NCBI RefSeq assembly: GCF_016907255.1
Contig: NZ_JAFBBQ010000001.1
Span: forward strand, 310,001 to 374,000
Reading direction: 5' to 3'
Length of the DNA stretch: 64,000 nucleotides
DNA from: Microbacterium keratanolyticum
GTDB lineage: Bacteria > Actinomycetota > Actinomycetes > Actinomycetales > Microbacteriaceae
In this document: positions 49,197 through 56,880 of the stretch, piece after piece
How positions within the stretch are numbered: the first letter of the stretch is position 1
How the letters are laid out: every line of letters begins with the position of its first letter
Translations under genes and position numbers: made by a program
Notes under the pieces: model-generated
Databases searched by the model: none
Seen by the model: the letters and a program-made list of their open reading frames with translations, nothing else
Told to the model about the DNA's origin: nothing

Positions 49197-49964
49197 TCAG
49201 GCTGCGCAGGCTCCGTTGTCCGTCCAGACACCCCATTGTCCGGTGGAACCGGGGGTCTCGCCGCGCGTCCACCACTTGGCGGTGTAGGAGCGACCGTTGT
49301 GGTCGACCTTGGCACCGGTCGTGTAGACAGCGTTCTTGTCCCAGGCTGCGCCACACGCAGGAATCGTGGTGCCGTCGGTCGAACCGTCGGTGGTGCCGTC
49401 CGTCGAGCCGTCGGTCGAACCGTCGGTGGTGCCGTCCGTCGAGCCGGTGCCGCCCACGTTGACGTCGATGCAGCTGTAGAACGCGTTGGTGGTGTCCGCG
49501 ATCGTCCAGCGCGCGAGGATCGTGTGCTTGCCGGCCGGAAGGTTCGGCAGCACGTGGGTGACGGATGCGGCCGGCTGTGCACCGTGGTCGTTCACCGTCT
49601 TGAACAGCTGACCGTCGACGAAGTACTCCCACGACGCGGTGGCGTGACGCGCGGTCAGCTTCCACGTGATGCTGAGGTCGGACGACACGTTCTTCACCGG
49701 CCAGGGGCGGGAGTTGTCGTCGAGGATCCCGAAGGCTGCGTTGCCTCCGGAGCACTTCAGCGAGCCCTTGGGGGCTTCGACGCTCTGCGGCTCGTACTTG
49801 ATCGAACCACAGTCGAACGACGTGCTGCCGGTCGAACAGAGGTCCTGGCGGCTCGGCGGGTCGGTGACCCAGCCGTGCGCGCTGGCGCTGCTTGCGACGC
49901 CAGCGCCTGCGATGATCCCGGCAACCACTGCCAGGCCCGCGAATACTGTACGCATACGCTTCAT
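49197..49964 (-). CDS. secreted chitin-active lytic polysaccharide monooxygenase (AA10) with chitin-binding module
   Basis: A 255-residue copper enzyme that oxidatively cleaves crystalline chitin. The signal peptide (1-29) ends A-S-A, leaving His30 as the mature N-terminus, first ligand of the copper histidine brace; the second is His107 in L-T-A-R-H-A-T-A-S-W. Family blocks H-G-W-V-T-D-P-P-S-R and C-S-G-G-N-A-A-F-G are intact. A T-D-G-S/T linker joins it to a C-terminal CBM5/12 with W-W-T-R-G-E-T-P-G. ATG 49964 has GGAG 8 nt upstream. Same linker and module as the two chitinases 13 kb away. Confidence 0.93.
   Translation of the reverse strand: MKRMRTVFAGLAVVAGIIAGAGVASSASAHGWVTDPPSRQDLCSTGSTSFDCGSIKYEPQSVEAPKGSLKCSGGNAAFGILDDNSRPWPVKNVSSDLSITWKLTARHATASWEYFVDGQLFKTVNDHGAQPAASVTHVLPNLPAGKHTILARWTIADTTNAFYSCIDVNVGGTGSTDGTTDGSTDGSTDGTTDGSTDGTTIPACGAAWDKNAVYTTGAKVDHNGRSYTAKWWTRGETPGSTGQWGVWTDNGACAA
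49368..49446 (-). repeat. T-D-G-S/T linker repeats of the LPMO
   Basis: In-frame 12-nt units coding S-T-D-G and T-T-D-G join the AA10 domain to the chitin-binding module. They match those in the two chitinase genes at 31.8-36.6 kb. Confidence 0.85.
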
Positions 49965-50077
49965 GTGTTCTTCTCCAGTCATCAGTGACATATTCCGAGT
50001 GAAGGCGCCTCCCCCGTCGCTTCACCTGAACTCACGCTAACCAGAAACACCGTGCCGATATCCCGGCACAGCCGGGC

Positions 50078-50089
50078 AATGTGGAAACC
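50078..50089. promoter_or_regulatory. 12-nt motif shared with the chitinase promoter
   Basis: AATGTGGAAACC (+ strand) lies 114 nt upstream of the LPMO start, identical to the motif in the large chitinase promoter (36690-36701). A TGCCG-n6-CGGCA palindrome with GATATC adjoins it. Confidence 0.45.
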
Positions 50090-50102
50090 ACGTAGGGCCC
50101 CT

Positions 50103-50969
50103 CTAGGCGCTCGCGCCCCGCGCCGTCGTCGTCATCACCAGCAGCTGCGGGTCACTCAGATCGAGCGAGACGGTGATCTCTGCGAACTCGGCCAGGGAGG
50201 CCACATGTGTGCCTCCGCACAGGAACGCGACTTCCCTCTCTGGCAGCGCGCAGCGCCACTGTCGGCGATCGACGATGCTCGGCCCGTCAGTGTCGATGCG
50301 GCTCGTCGCCGCAGAGGCGACCCAGCGCGCGAGCGTGTCGTTGACGTGCTGTTGACGCTCGGCCAGGGTCGCTGTCAACGTCTCCGTGTCGAAGCCCGCC
50401 TTGCGCAGACTCTTGCCCAGGCGATATTCGTCGACGCTGCCGTCCTCGTGGATGCGACTGGTCTGATTGGCGCGCGCTTCGAAGTCGGGACTCCCGAGTG
50501 GATCAGAGCCGGGGTCCTTGCGCCACAGGTCCGCAAGTGCCAGGTCGAGCGCGAGCGACGCCAGATGACAGGCCGTGTGTCCGCGGCTGAGAGCCGCGCG
50601 CAGCGCCGCATCCACCCGCAGGTCCACCTCGGCGCCCGCGACCAACCACGACGGCGCCGCACCTTCGAACGGGTGTGCGACCTGCCAGGTCCAGCCCTCA
50701 GTCCCGCGCCGCACGGGAATCGCCGCTCCCGTCGCGAACACGCCGTCGTCGCTGAGGGCCGCCATGACCGCTTCTGTGACTGCGATCGACTCTCCGCTCG
50801 CCGTGATCGTGCCACGGTCTCCAGGCTGGTCTGGCCACGTGTGATCCACCGGATGGAACGGCGTGCGATCGACGATCACGACGCCGCCATTCTCCGCCTC
50901 ATGCACGGCCAGCACTGTGGCGTGCCCTTCAGTCGTGCCGTTCGGGAAGGTGACGAGGGTATCGCTCAT
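50103..50969 (-). CDS. AlaX-like alanyl-tRNA editing protein
   Basis: A 288-residue metal-dependent hydrolase of the AlaX/AlaRS second-additional-domain fold. The zinc-binding motifs are R-G-H-T-A-C-H (H-x-x-x-H) near residue 130 and F-L-C-G-G-T-H (C-x-x-x-H) near 240. Free-standing editing proteins of this fold hydrolyse Ser-tRNAAla or Gly-tRNAAla. The N-terminal 115 residues resemble the AlaX-M accessory domain. The start ATG 50969 lies 6 nt after CAGACT, a weak leaderless element. It is next to ispG on the same strand but separated by 69 nt. Confidence 0.85.
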   Translation of the reverse strand: MSDTLVTFPNGTTEGHATVLAVHEAENGGVVIVDRTPFHPVDHTWPDQPGDRGTITASGESIAVTEAVMAALSDDGVFATGAAIPVRRGTEGWTWQVAHPFEGAAPSWLVAGAEVDLRVDAALRAALSRGHTACHLASLALDLALADLWRKDPGSDPLGSPDFEARANQTSRIHEDGSVDEYRLGKSLRKAGFDTETLTATLAERQQHVNDTLARWVASAATSRIDTDGPSIVDRRQWRCALPEREVAFLCGGTHVASLAEFAEITVSLDLSDPQLLVMTTTARGASA

Positions 50970-50981
50970 CTGTTCAGTCTG
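50970..50981 (-). promoter_or_regulatory. probable leaderless -10 element for the AlaX-like gene
   Basis: CAGACT (50976-50981, minus strand), one mismatch from TANNNT, is followed by 6 nt and ATG 50969. Confidence 0.4.
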
Positions 50982-51038
50982 CCAGCCCCTGCAGAAAGCT
51001 GGGAAAACCGGAGCGGCGCACGTCTGCCCAGTGTGCCG

Positions 51039-52190
51039 TCAGGACGTGACGACCTGCGCGGTGCCGATCGGGGCGTCCGGGCCCATCTCGGCAGCGATGC
51101 GATTGGCCTCTTCGATGAGCGTCGCGACGATCTCGGACTCGGGAACGGTCTTGATGACCTCGCCCTTGACGAAGATCTGACCCTTGCCGTTTCCGGAGGC
51201 GACGCCGAGGTCGGCTTCGCGCGCTTCGCCGGGCCCGTTCACGACGCAGCCCATGACCGCGACGCGCAGCGGCACCGTCATGTCTTTCAGGCCCTCGGTC
51301 ACGTTATCGGCGAGCGTGTAGACGTCGACCTGCGCACGACCGCAGGAGGGGCAGGAGACGATCTCAAGCTTGCGCTCGCGCAGGTTCAGCGACTGCAGGA
51401 TCTGGTGACCGACCTTGACCTCTTCCGCGGGCGGCGCAGAGAGCGAGACACGGATCGTGTCGCCGATGCCCTCCGAGAGGAGGATGCCGAAGGCGGTGGC
51501 CGACTTGATCGTGCCCTGGAAGGCAGGACCTGCCTCGGTGACGCCGAGGTGCAGGGGCCAGTCGCCCCGCTCGGCGAGCATTCGATATGCCTTGACCATG
51601 ACGATCGGGTCGTTGTGCTTCACGGAGATCTTGAAGTCGTGGAAGTCGTGCTCTTCGAACAGCGATGCCTCCCAGACAGCACTCTCCACGAGCGCTTCGG
51701 GCGTGGCCTTACCGTACTTCTCGAGCAGGCGGCGGTCGAGCGAACCGGCGTTGACGCCGATGCGGAGAGAGACTCCGGCGTCCTTCGCGGCCTTGGCGAT
51801 CGCCCCGACCTGGTCGTCGAACTTGCGGATGTTGCCCGGGTTGACGCGTACCGCTCCGCAGCCCGCGTCGATCGCCTGGAAGACGTACTTCGGCTGGAAG
51901 TGGATGTCCGCGATGACGGGGATCTGACTCTTCTTCGCGATGATGTGCAGCACATCGGCATCATCCTGCGACGGCACGGCGACGCGGACGATCTCGCACC
52001 CGGAGGCGGTGAGTTCGGCGATCTGCTGCAGTGTGGCGTTGATGTCGGTCGTCGGCGTCGTCGTCATCGACTGGACACTGACGGGCGCGTTTCCGCCCAC
52101 GAGAACCTTGCCGACAGAGATCTGACGCGTCTTGCGGCGGGGGGCGAGGACTTCGGGGACCTTGGGCATCCCCAGATTCACAGCTGGCAC
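51039..52190 (-). CDS. ispG: 4-hydroxy-3-methylbut-2-enyl diphosphate synthase
   Basis: A 383-residue iron-sulfur enzyme of the methylerythritol phosphate pathway. The N-terminal TIM-barrel holds [15 protein letters not shown] and A-D-I-H-F. The C-terminal cluster cysteines are in S-C-P-S-C-G-R and [10 protein letters not shown]. It makes the precursor of isopentenyl and dimethylallyl diphosphates with ferredoxin or flavodoxin. GTG 52190 lies 6 nt after TAGGCT. In many actinobacteria it follows dxr and rseP directly; here the trp unit lies between. Confidence 0.97.
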   Translation of the reverse strand: MPAVNLGMPKVPEVLAPRRKTRQISVGKVLVGGNAPVSVQSMTTTPTTDINATLQQIAELTASGCEIVRVAVPSQDDADVLHIIAKKSQIPVIADIHFQPKYVFQAIDAGCGAVRVNPGNIRKFDDQVGAIAKAAKDAGVSLRIGVNAGSLDRRLLEKYGKATPEALVESAVWEASLFEEHDFHDFKISVKHNDPIVMVKAYRMLAERGDWPLHLGVTEAGPAFQGTIKSATAFGILLSEGIGDTIRVSLSAPPAEEVKVGHQILQSLNLRERKLEIVSCPSCGRAQVDVYTLADNVTEGLKDMTVPLRVAVMGCVVNGPGEAREADLGVASGNGKGQIFVKGEVIKTVPESEIVATLIEEANRIAAEMGPDAPIGTAQVVTS

Positions 52191-52202
52191 GCTCCCAGCC
52201 TA
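52191..52202 (-). promoter_or_regulatory. leaderless -10 element for ispG
   Basis: TAGGCT (52197-52202, minus strand) is followed by 6 nt and GTG 52190. Confidence 0.6.
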
Positions 52203-52242
52203 CCTTTGCGACACACGATGAGTCTGGGCGCCGCCCGTGTGA

Positions 52243-52254
52243 TAGTTTCGCCCC
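52243..52254 (+). promoter_or_regulatory. leaderless -10 element for trpL
   Basis: TAGTTT (52243-52248) is followed by 6 nt and ATG 52255. The Trp leader peptide would thus be translated from the very first nucleotide of the mRNA. Confidence 0.6.
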
Positions 52255-52290
52255 ATGTCCGCGACCCGCTCCTGGTGGCCCGCCTTCTAG
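52255..52290 (+). CDS. trpL: trp operon leader peptide
   Basis: An 11-residue peptide, M-S-A-T-R-S-W-W-P-A-F, with tandem Trp codons at positions 7 and 8. It is followed by competing RNA hairpins and then by the fused anthranilate synthase. This is the classic ribosome-mediated attenuator design: stalling at the Trp codons when tryptophanyl-tRNA is scarce frees the antiterminator. The start has no ribosome binding site and lies 6 nt after the -10 hexamer. The stop TAG is part of the segment 2 stem. Confidence 0.88.
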   Translation: MSATRSWWPAF

Positions 52291-52346
52291 GCGGTCAGTT
52301 CGCGTACCCACGAATCCCAGACCGCCCTCCGAGGCGGTTTTGTTTG
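52280..52346 (+). promoter_or_regulatory. transcription attenuator of trpEG
   Basis: Segment 1 CCGCCT (52280-52285) pairs with segment 2 AGGCGG (52289-52294). Segment 2 GGCGGTC (52290-52296) can instead pair with segment 3 GACCGCC (52320-52326), the antiterminator. Segment 3 ACCGCC (52321-52326) pairs with segment 4 GGCGGT (52333-52338), followed by TTTGTTTG, the terminator. The mutual exclusivity is visible in the sequence. Confidence 0.85.
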
Positions 52347-52395
52347 TCGTGCCGCACCGGATGCCCGATTTCACGAGACACCGATGGAGACACAC

Positions 52396-54327
52396 ATGAC
52401 GAAGAACGCGGCTTTCACGGCCACGGACCCGGCCACGCTGCAGGCGCGCCTCGCCGCCCTGGTGGATGACCCTGCGGCATCCGTCGTGCTGCTCGCGCGC
52501 GAGAACGCGACTGTCGTCGAACTGCTCACGGGGGACGTGCGCGACGTCGACCTCCTCGCGGATATTCCTCTGCAGAGTGATGGCACCGCGCGCGAAGTGT
52601 TCGCCATGGTCCCCTACCGCCAGGTCCGCGAACGGGGCTTCTCGGCCCAGGACGACGGTGCGCCGCTGCGGTGCCTTCTTGTGGAGGAACACCTCGCCAC
52701 CCCGGTCGCGGATGCACTGACCATCCTGCCGTCGGACCCGATCGCACTCCAGGACGCCGGCTTCGACGTTCCCGACGAGGAGTACGCGCAGATCGTCGAG
52801 CGCGTCATCGCCGATGAGATCGGGCGCGGCGAAGGCGCCAACTTCGTCATCCGGCGGGATTTCACCGCACGCATCTCCGTGGACGAGCGTCACGCGGCGC
52901 TCACCTGGTTCCGCGCCCTGCTGACCCACGAACGCGGCGCCTACTGGACCTTCGCCGTGGTCACGCCCGGCGTCATCGCGGTGGGCGCGAGCCCCGAGGC
53001 GCATGTGATCGCCCGCGACGGCATCGTCACGATGAACCCGATCTCCGGCACGTTCCGCCACCCGGCGGGTGGCGCGACGAAGGAGTCTCTCACCGAGTTC
53101 CTCTCGTCGACGAAGGAGACCGAGGAGCTCTTCATGGTCGTGGACGAAGAGCTCAAGATGATGAGCGCGGTCTGCTCGGATGGCGGACGCATCACCGGCC
53201 CTCATCTGAAGCAGATGTCACGTCTGACGCACACCGAGTACATGCTGCGCGGTCGGAGCCGCATGGATCCGCGAGACATCCTGCGCGAGACCATGTTCGC
53301 GCCCACTGTCACCGGGTCCCCCATGCAGAATGCCTGCACCGTCATCGGACGCCACGAGCGTAAGCCCCGCGGGTACTACTCCGGCGTCGCCGCCCTCTTC
53401 ACCCCCAACGCCGAGGGCGGACACGATCTCGATGCGCCGATCCTCATCCGCACGGTCTACGTCAAGGACGGCGAGCTGAGCGTGCCGGTCGGGGCGACTC
53501 TCGTACGCCACTCGGACCCGGCCGGCGAGGTCAGTGAGACCCACGGCAAGGCTGCGGGTGTGCTCGGCGCGATCGGCGCGATCGAACGCGATCACGCCGC
53601 AGAGGCCCGCGAGGACGCCGATGCTCCGGATGCCGCCGAGAACGACCTCGCAGCGGATCCGACCGTCGCTGCTCTGCTCGCCTCACGCAATTCGCGTCTC
53701 GCCGAATTCTGGATCAATCCGCAGACGGATGCGGTACACGTCGGTCCCTTCAGCGGACGCACCGCCCTTGTCGTCGACGCCGAAGACCGCTTCACCACGA
53801 TGCTCGCCCACCAGCTGCGCCACCTCGGCCTGGATGTGCGCATCGCCCCCTGGAGCGAGGTTACGGACGCGGATGCCGCCGCCGTCGACCTTCTCGTCGC
53901 CGGGCCCGGTCCCGGTGACCCGCGTGACGGCGCCTCACCGCGTATCGCCAGGATGCGCGAGGTCGTAGCCGCGCGTCGGGCCAGCGGATCCCCGCTGCTT
54001 GCGGTGTGCCTCAGCCATCAGATCCTGGCGGACACGCTGAACATCGGCCTCGCACCGCTCGCTTCGCCGCATCAGGGGCTGCAGAAGTCCGTGCCGGTGT
54101 TCGAGCGGGATGCATCGATCGGCTTCTACAACACGTTCACGGCGCGGGTCGCACCCGGCACCGCCCGGGTCGGTGTCGCCGAGGTCTCCGCGGACGCAGA
54201 GACCGGCAATGTGTACGCGCTGCGAGGCCCGGGCTTCGCCTCCGTGCAGGGCCACCTGGAGTCGATCCTGTCGCGCGATGGGATGGGGACGCTCGAACGG
54301 CTCGTCGCACACGCGCTCGACGCGTAG
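52396..54327 (+). CDS. trpEG: fused anthranilate synthase (TrpE-TrpG, PhzE-like)
   Basis: A 643-residue fusion. The N-terminal chorismate-binding domain (about 1-400) has V-I-A-D-E-I-G-R-G-E-G-A-N-F-V, M-N-P-I-S-G-T-F-R and V-T-G-S-P-M-Q-N-A-C. The C-terminal glutamine amidotransferase (about 450-643) has Cys538 in L-A-V-C-L-S-H-Q, and His620 and Glu622 in G-H-L-E-S. It closely resembles PhzE, but the Trp attenuator upstream argues for anthranilate synthesis for tryptophan. ATG 52396 has GGAG 6 nt upstream. The other trp genes are not in the window. Confidence 0.9.
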   Translation: MTKNAAFTATDPATLQARLAALVDDPAASVVLLARENATVVELLTGDVRDVDLLADIPLQSDGTAREVFAMVPYRQVRERGFSAQDDGAPLRCLLVEEHLATPVADALTILPSDPIALQDAGFDVPDEEYAQIVERVIADEIGRGEGANFVIRRDFTARISVDERHAALTWFRALLTHERGAYWTFAVVTPGVIAVGASPEAHVIARDGIVTMNPISGTFRHPAGGATKESLTEFLSSTKETEELFMVVDEELKMMSAVCSDGGRITGPHLKQMSRLTHTEYMLRGRSRMDPRDILRETMFAPTVTGSPMQNACTVIGRHERKPRGYYSGVAALFTPNAEGGHDLDAPILIRTVYVKDGELSVPVGATLVRHSDPAGEVSETHGKAAGVLGAIGAIERDHAAEAREDADAPDAAENDLAADPTVAALLASRNSRLAEFWINPQTDAVHVGPFSGRTALVVDAEDRFTTMLAHQLRHLGLDVRIAPWSEVTDADAAAVDLLVAGPGPGDPRDGASPRIARMREVVAARRASGSPLLAVCLSHQILADTLNIGLAPLASPHQGLQKSVPVFERDASIGFYNTFTARVAPGTARVGVAEVSADAETGNVYALRGPGFASVQGHLESILSRDGMGTLERLVAHALDA

Positions 54328-54335
54328 GGCTTTTG

Positions 54336-54387
54336 ACAGGAGGGTTGTGTCGGTTCTGATCTTTCAGAACCGACACAACCCTCCTGT
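54336..54387. terminator. 24-bp perfect-stem bidirectional terminator
   Basis: Two exact 24-nt arms (54336-54359 and 54364-54387) enclose a TCTT loop. It lies between trpEG (stop 54327) and the convergent rseP (stop 54393). This is the longest uninterrupted stem in the window. Confidence 0.85.
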
Positions 54388-54392
54388 GCTGT

Positions 54393-55706
54393 CTAGCCGA
54401 AGAGCTTGACCGGGTTGAAGAGGTCGGCAACGAGCAGCAGCGCTCCCATTCCGATCAGGAGCACCGCCACGATGACCGTGAGAGGCACGAGTCTCGTGGC
54501 ATCGACGGGCGCAGGCGGCGGGCGACGGGCGAGCTTCGCCCAGGCGCGACGCAGACCGTCCCAGAGGGCGACGACGACGTGCCCCCCGTCGAGCGGCAGG
54601 AGCGGGATCAGGTTGAACACGAAGAGCGCGATGTTCAGAGACCCCATCAGACTCAGCAGGAAGACGAGGCGGTTCGTCACCGGCGCATCCGTCGCAGCAA
54701 CCTCGCCCGCGATACGGCCAACGCCGACCACACTCAGCGGGCCGTTCGGGTCTCGCTCGGATCCCGTGAAGAGAGACACCCCGACGTCCCAGAGACGCGC
54801 CGGCAGGTTGATCACGAGGGACGCGACCGCACTGACGTTCTGCGCGGCAAGCTCCGGTCCTGCTGTCAGGGGCTGTGGCACGAAGCCGATCTGCGCACCG
54901 AGTCCCGCATATCCGACCGTCTTGGTCACGCGGTCACCGTTCTCGTCGAGAAGGGGCCGCCCTGCGTCATCCGACATCGGACGCTCCGCGGCGATCGGAG
55001 TCAGGGTGAGCGTCTGCTGCTCCCCCGCCCGCTCGACCACGACCTCCAGGGGCACACCCGGCGATGCCTGCACGATCGCCGTGGCCTCGGCGAAATCATG
55101 CATCGGTTCACCGTCGACGGAGATCAGCGTGTCGCCGGGCATGAAGCCCGCCTCCGCCGCAGGCGCTGCGGGATCGTCGGGGGTGCACATCGTCTGCGTG
55201 GAGCCGGCCGGAAGCACGCACTCCGACACCGTGGCGATTCTGGTCGTACCCTGCTCAAGGCCGATCCCCGAGAGAAGCACCGAGAAGATCACGACCGCGA
55301 GGGCCAGGTTCATGAACGGGCCACCGAGCATCACGATGATCCGCTTCCACACCGGAAGCCGGTAGAAGACGCCGCTCTCATCGCCGTCGACGATCGTCTC
55401 GTCATTGGCGGATCGCGCGTCCTGCACCAGCGTGCGGAACAGTCCCCGTGCAGGCTTGCCAGCGGTTGACGGCGGGTACATGCCCGACATCGAGATGTAG
55501 CCGCCCAGAGGGAGCGCCTTGAACCCGTACTCCGTCTCACCGAACCGGCGGGACCAGACGCGCGGCCCGAAGCCGATCATGTACTGCCCCACGCGAACGC
55601 CGAACAGCTTCGCCGGAACGAGATGCCCGATCTCGTGCAGGGCGATCGAGACGGCAAGGCCGACCAGCATGAACAGCAGGCCGCCGATGTAGAGCAGGGT
55701 TTCCAC
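54393..55706 (-). CDS. rseP: site-2 intramembrane zinc metalloprotease RseP
   Basis: A 437-residue M50 protease. The zinc motif A-L-H-E-I-G-H is in the first helix, the third ligand is in P-L-L-P-L-D-G-G-H near the C-terminus, and one PDZ-like domain (about 150-280, A-G-F-M-P-G-D-T-L-I-S-V-D-G) lies between. It releases membrane-held transcription factors or signal peptide remnants. GTG 55706 is preferred to GTG 55712 because TAGCGT lies exactly 6 nt before it. It is between dxr and the trp unit. Confidence 0.92.
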   Translation of the reverse strand: METLLYIGGLLFMLVGLAVSIALHEIGHLVPAKLFGVRVGQYMIGFGPRVWSRRFGETEYGFKALPLGGYISMSGMYPPSTAGKPARGLFRTLVQDARSANDETIVDGDESGVFYRLPVWKRIIVMLGGPFMNLALAVVIFSVLLSGIGLEQGTTRIATVSECVLPAGSTQTMCTPDDPAAPAAEAGFMPGDTLISVDGEPMHDFAEATAIVQASPGVPLEVVVERAGEQQTLTLTPIAAERPMSDDAGRPLLDENGDRVTKTVGYAGLGAQIGFVPQPLTAGPELAAQNVSAVASLVINLPARLWDVGVSLFTGSERDPNGPLSVVGVGRIAGEVAATDAPVTNRLVFLLSLMGSLNIALFVFNLIPLLPLDGGHVVVALWDGLRRAWAKLARRPPPAPVDATRLVPLTVIVAVLLIGMGALLLVADLFNPVKLFG

Positions 55707-55718
55707 CCTCACACGCTA
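55707..55718 (-). promoter_or_regulatory. leaderless -10 element for rseP
   Basis: TAGCGT (55713-55718, minus strand) is followed by 6 nt and GTG 55706; it decides between two in-frame GTG codons. Confidence 0.5.
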
Positions 55719-55760
55719 GTGGTGCGGGATAGGAAAACGCCGAACGCGCGAGGAAGCGAA

Positions 55761-56843
55761 TCAGCCTGCGGCGATCAGCGCATCCGCGGTCCGGCGCGCC
55801 CAGTCCTCCGCCGCCGCGAGCGACTCGACGGTGAGCACGGAAGGCGGCTCATGGGCGTCGATGACGCGAGCGATGGTGTCGACGATCCCGAGGAACGACA
55901 GTCGTCCCTCGTGGAAGGCGTCGACAGCCTGCTCATTGGCTGCGTTGTAGACCGCCGGGTACGTCAGGCCTGCGCGTCCGACCTGCTTCGCGAGAGAAAC
56001 TGCGGGGAAGGCGGTCTCGTCCAGAGGCTCGAAAGTCCACGATGTGGCCTTCGTCCAGTCGAGGGGTTGCCCGATGCCGCCGACGCGGTGCGGCCAGTCG
56101 AGCCCCAGCGAGATGGGAAGCCGCATGTCGGGAGGGGACGCCTGCGCGATCGTCGAGCCGTCGACGAACTCCACCATCGAGTGCACGATGGATTGCGGAT
56201 GCACCACGACGTCGATTTCGTCGTAGGCGATGTCGAACAGCAGATGAGCCTCGATCACCTCGAGGCCCTTGTTGACGAGCGTCGCGGAGTTCGTGGTGAC
56301 CACGCGTCCCATGTCCCAGGTGGGGTGCGCCAGCGCCTCCGCGGGTGTCACATCGCGCAGTTCCTCGCGAGTGCGCCCACGGAACGGGCCCCCCGAGGCG
56401 GTCACGACGAGTCGGCGCACCTCCGCGTGCGTGCCTGCGCGCAGGGCCTGCGCGAGCGCCGAGTGCTCGGAATCGACGGGCACGATCTGCCCCTCAGCGG
56501 CGGCCGCCGTGACGAGGGCGCCGCCGACGATGAGCGACTCCTTGTTCGCGAGGGCGAGAGTGCGGCCGGCCTTCAACGCGGCGAGTGTGCTGCCCAGGCC
56601 GATTGACCCGGTGATGGCGTTGAGGACGACGTCCGCCTCGACGTCACGCACCAGCTGTTCAGCTTCCGCCGCACCCAGTGCCGTGTGCTCCAGCCGGAAC
56701 TCACGCGCCTGCTCATCAACCATCTCCCGATTGGATCCGGCCGCGAGGCCGACGAGCTCGAATCGCCGGGGGTTCGCCCGGATGACGTCGAGAGCCTGAG
56801 TGCCGATGGAGCCGGTGGACCCCAGAACGATGATGCGCCGCAT
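55761..56843 (-). CDS. dxr: 1-deoxy-D-xylulose 5-phosphate reductoisomerase
   Basis: A 360-residue NADPH-dependent enzyme, the committed step of the methylerythritol phosphate pathway. G-S-T-G-S-I-G is the NADPH loop, [10 protein letters not shown] the second block, P-V-D-S-E-H-S-A holds the metal-binding aspartate and glutamate, and T-A-S-G-G-P-F-R is the substrate loop. ATG 56843 lies 6 nt after TAGGCT. It is followed by rseP on the same strand with 54 nt between, so rseP has its own promoter. With ispG it indicates isoprenoid synthesis by this pathway. Confidence 0.97.
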   Translation of the reverse strand: MRRIIVLGSTGSIGTQALDVIRANPRRFELVGLAAGSNREMVDEQAREFRLEHTALGAAEAEQLVRDVEADVVLNAITGSIGLGSTLAALKAGRTLALANKESLIVGGALVTAAAAEGQIVPVDSEHSALAQALRAGTHAEVRRLVVTASGGPFRGRTREELRDVTPAEALAHPTWDMGRVVTTNSATLVNKGLEVIEAHLLFDIAYDEIDVVVHPQSIVHSMVEFVDGSTIAQASPPDMRLPISLGLDWPHRVGGIGQPLDWTKATSWTFEPLDETAFPAVSLAKQVGRAGLTYPAVYNAANEQAVDAFHEGRLSFLGIVDTIARVIDAHEPPSVLTVESLAAAEDWARRTADALIAAG

Positions 56844-56855
56844 GCGTTCAGCCTA
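56844..56855 (-). promoter_or_regulatory. leaderless -10 element for dxr
   Basis: TAGGCT (56850-56855, minus strand) is followed by 6 nt and ATG 56843. Confidence 0.6.
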
Positions 56856-56880
56856 CGCGTGCGGCGGCCATCGGAATCGT

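Noticed and set aside
52191..52400. A riboswitch instead of an attenuator before trpEG.
   Set aside because: The 11-codon peptide with Trp-Trp and the mutually exclusive hairpins explain the region fully.
52396..54327. Phenazine biosynthesis (PhzE) as the role of the fused anthranilate synthase.
   Set aside because: No other phz genes are present in the window, and the Trp-codon leader fits tryptophan control. It is kept as a minor alternative.
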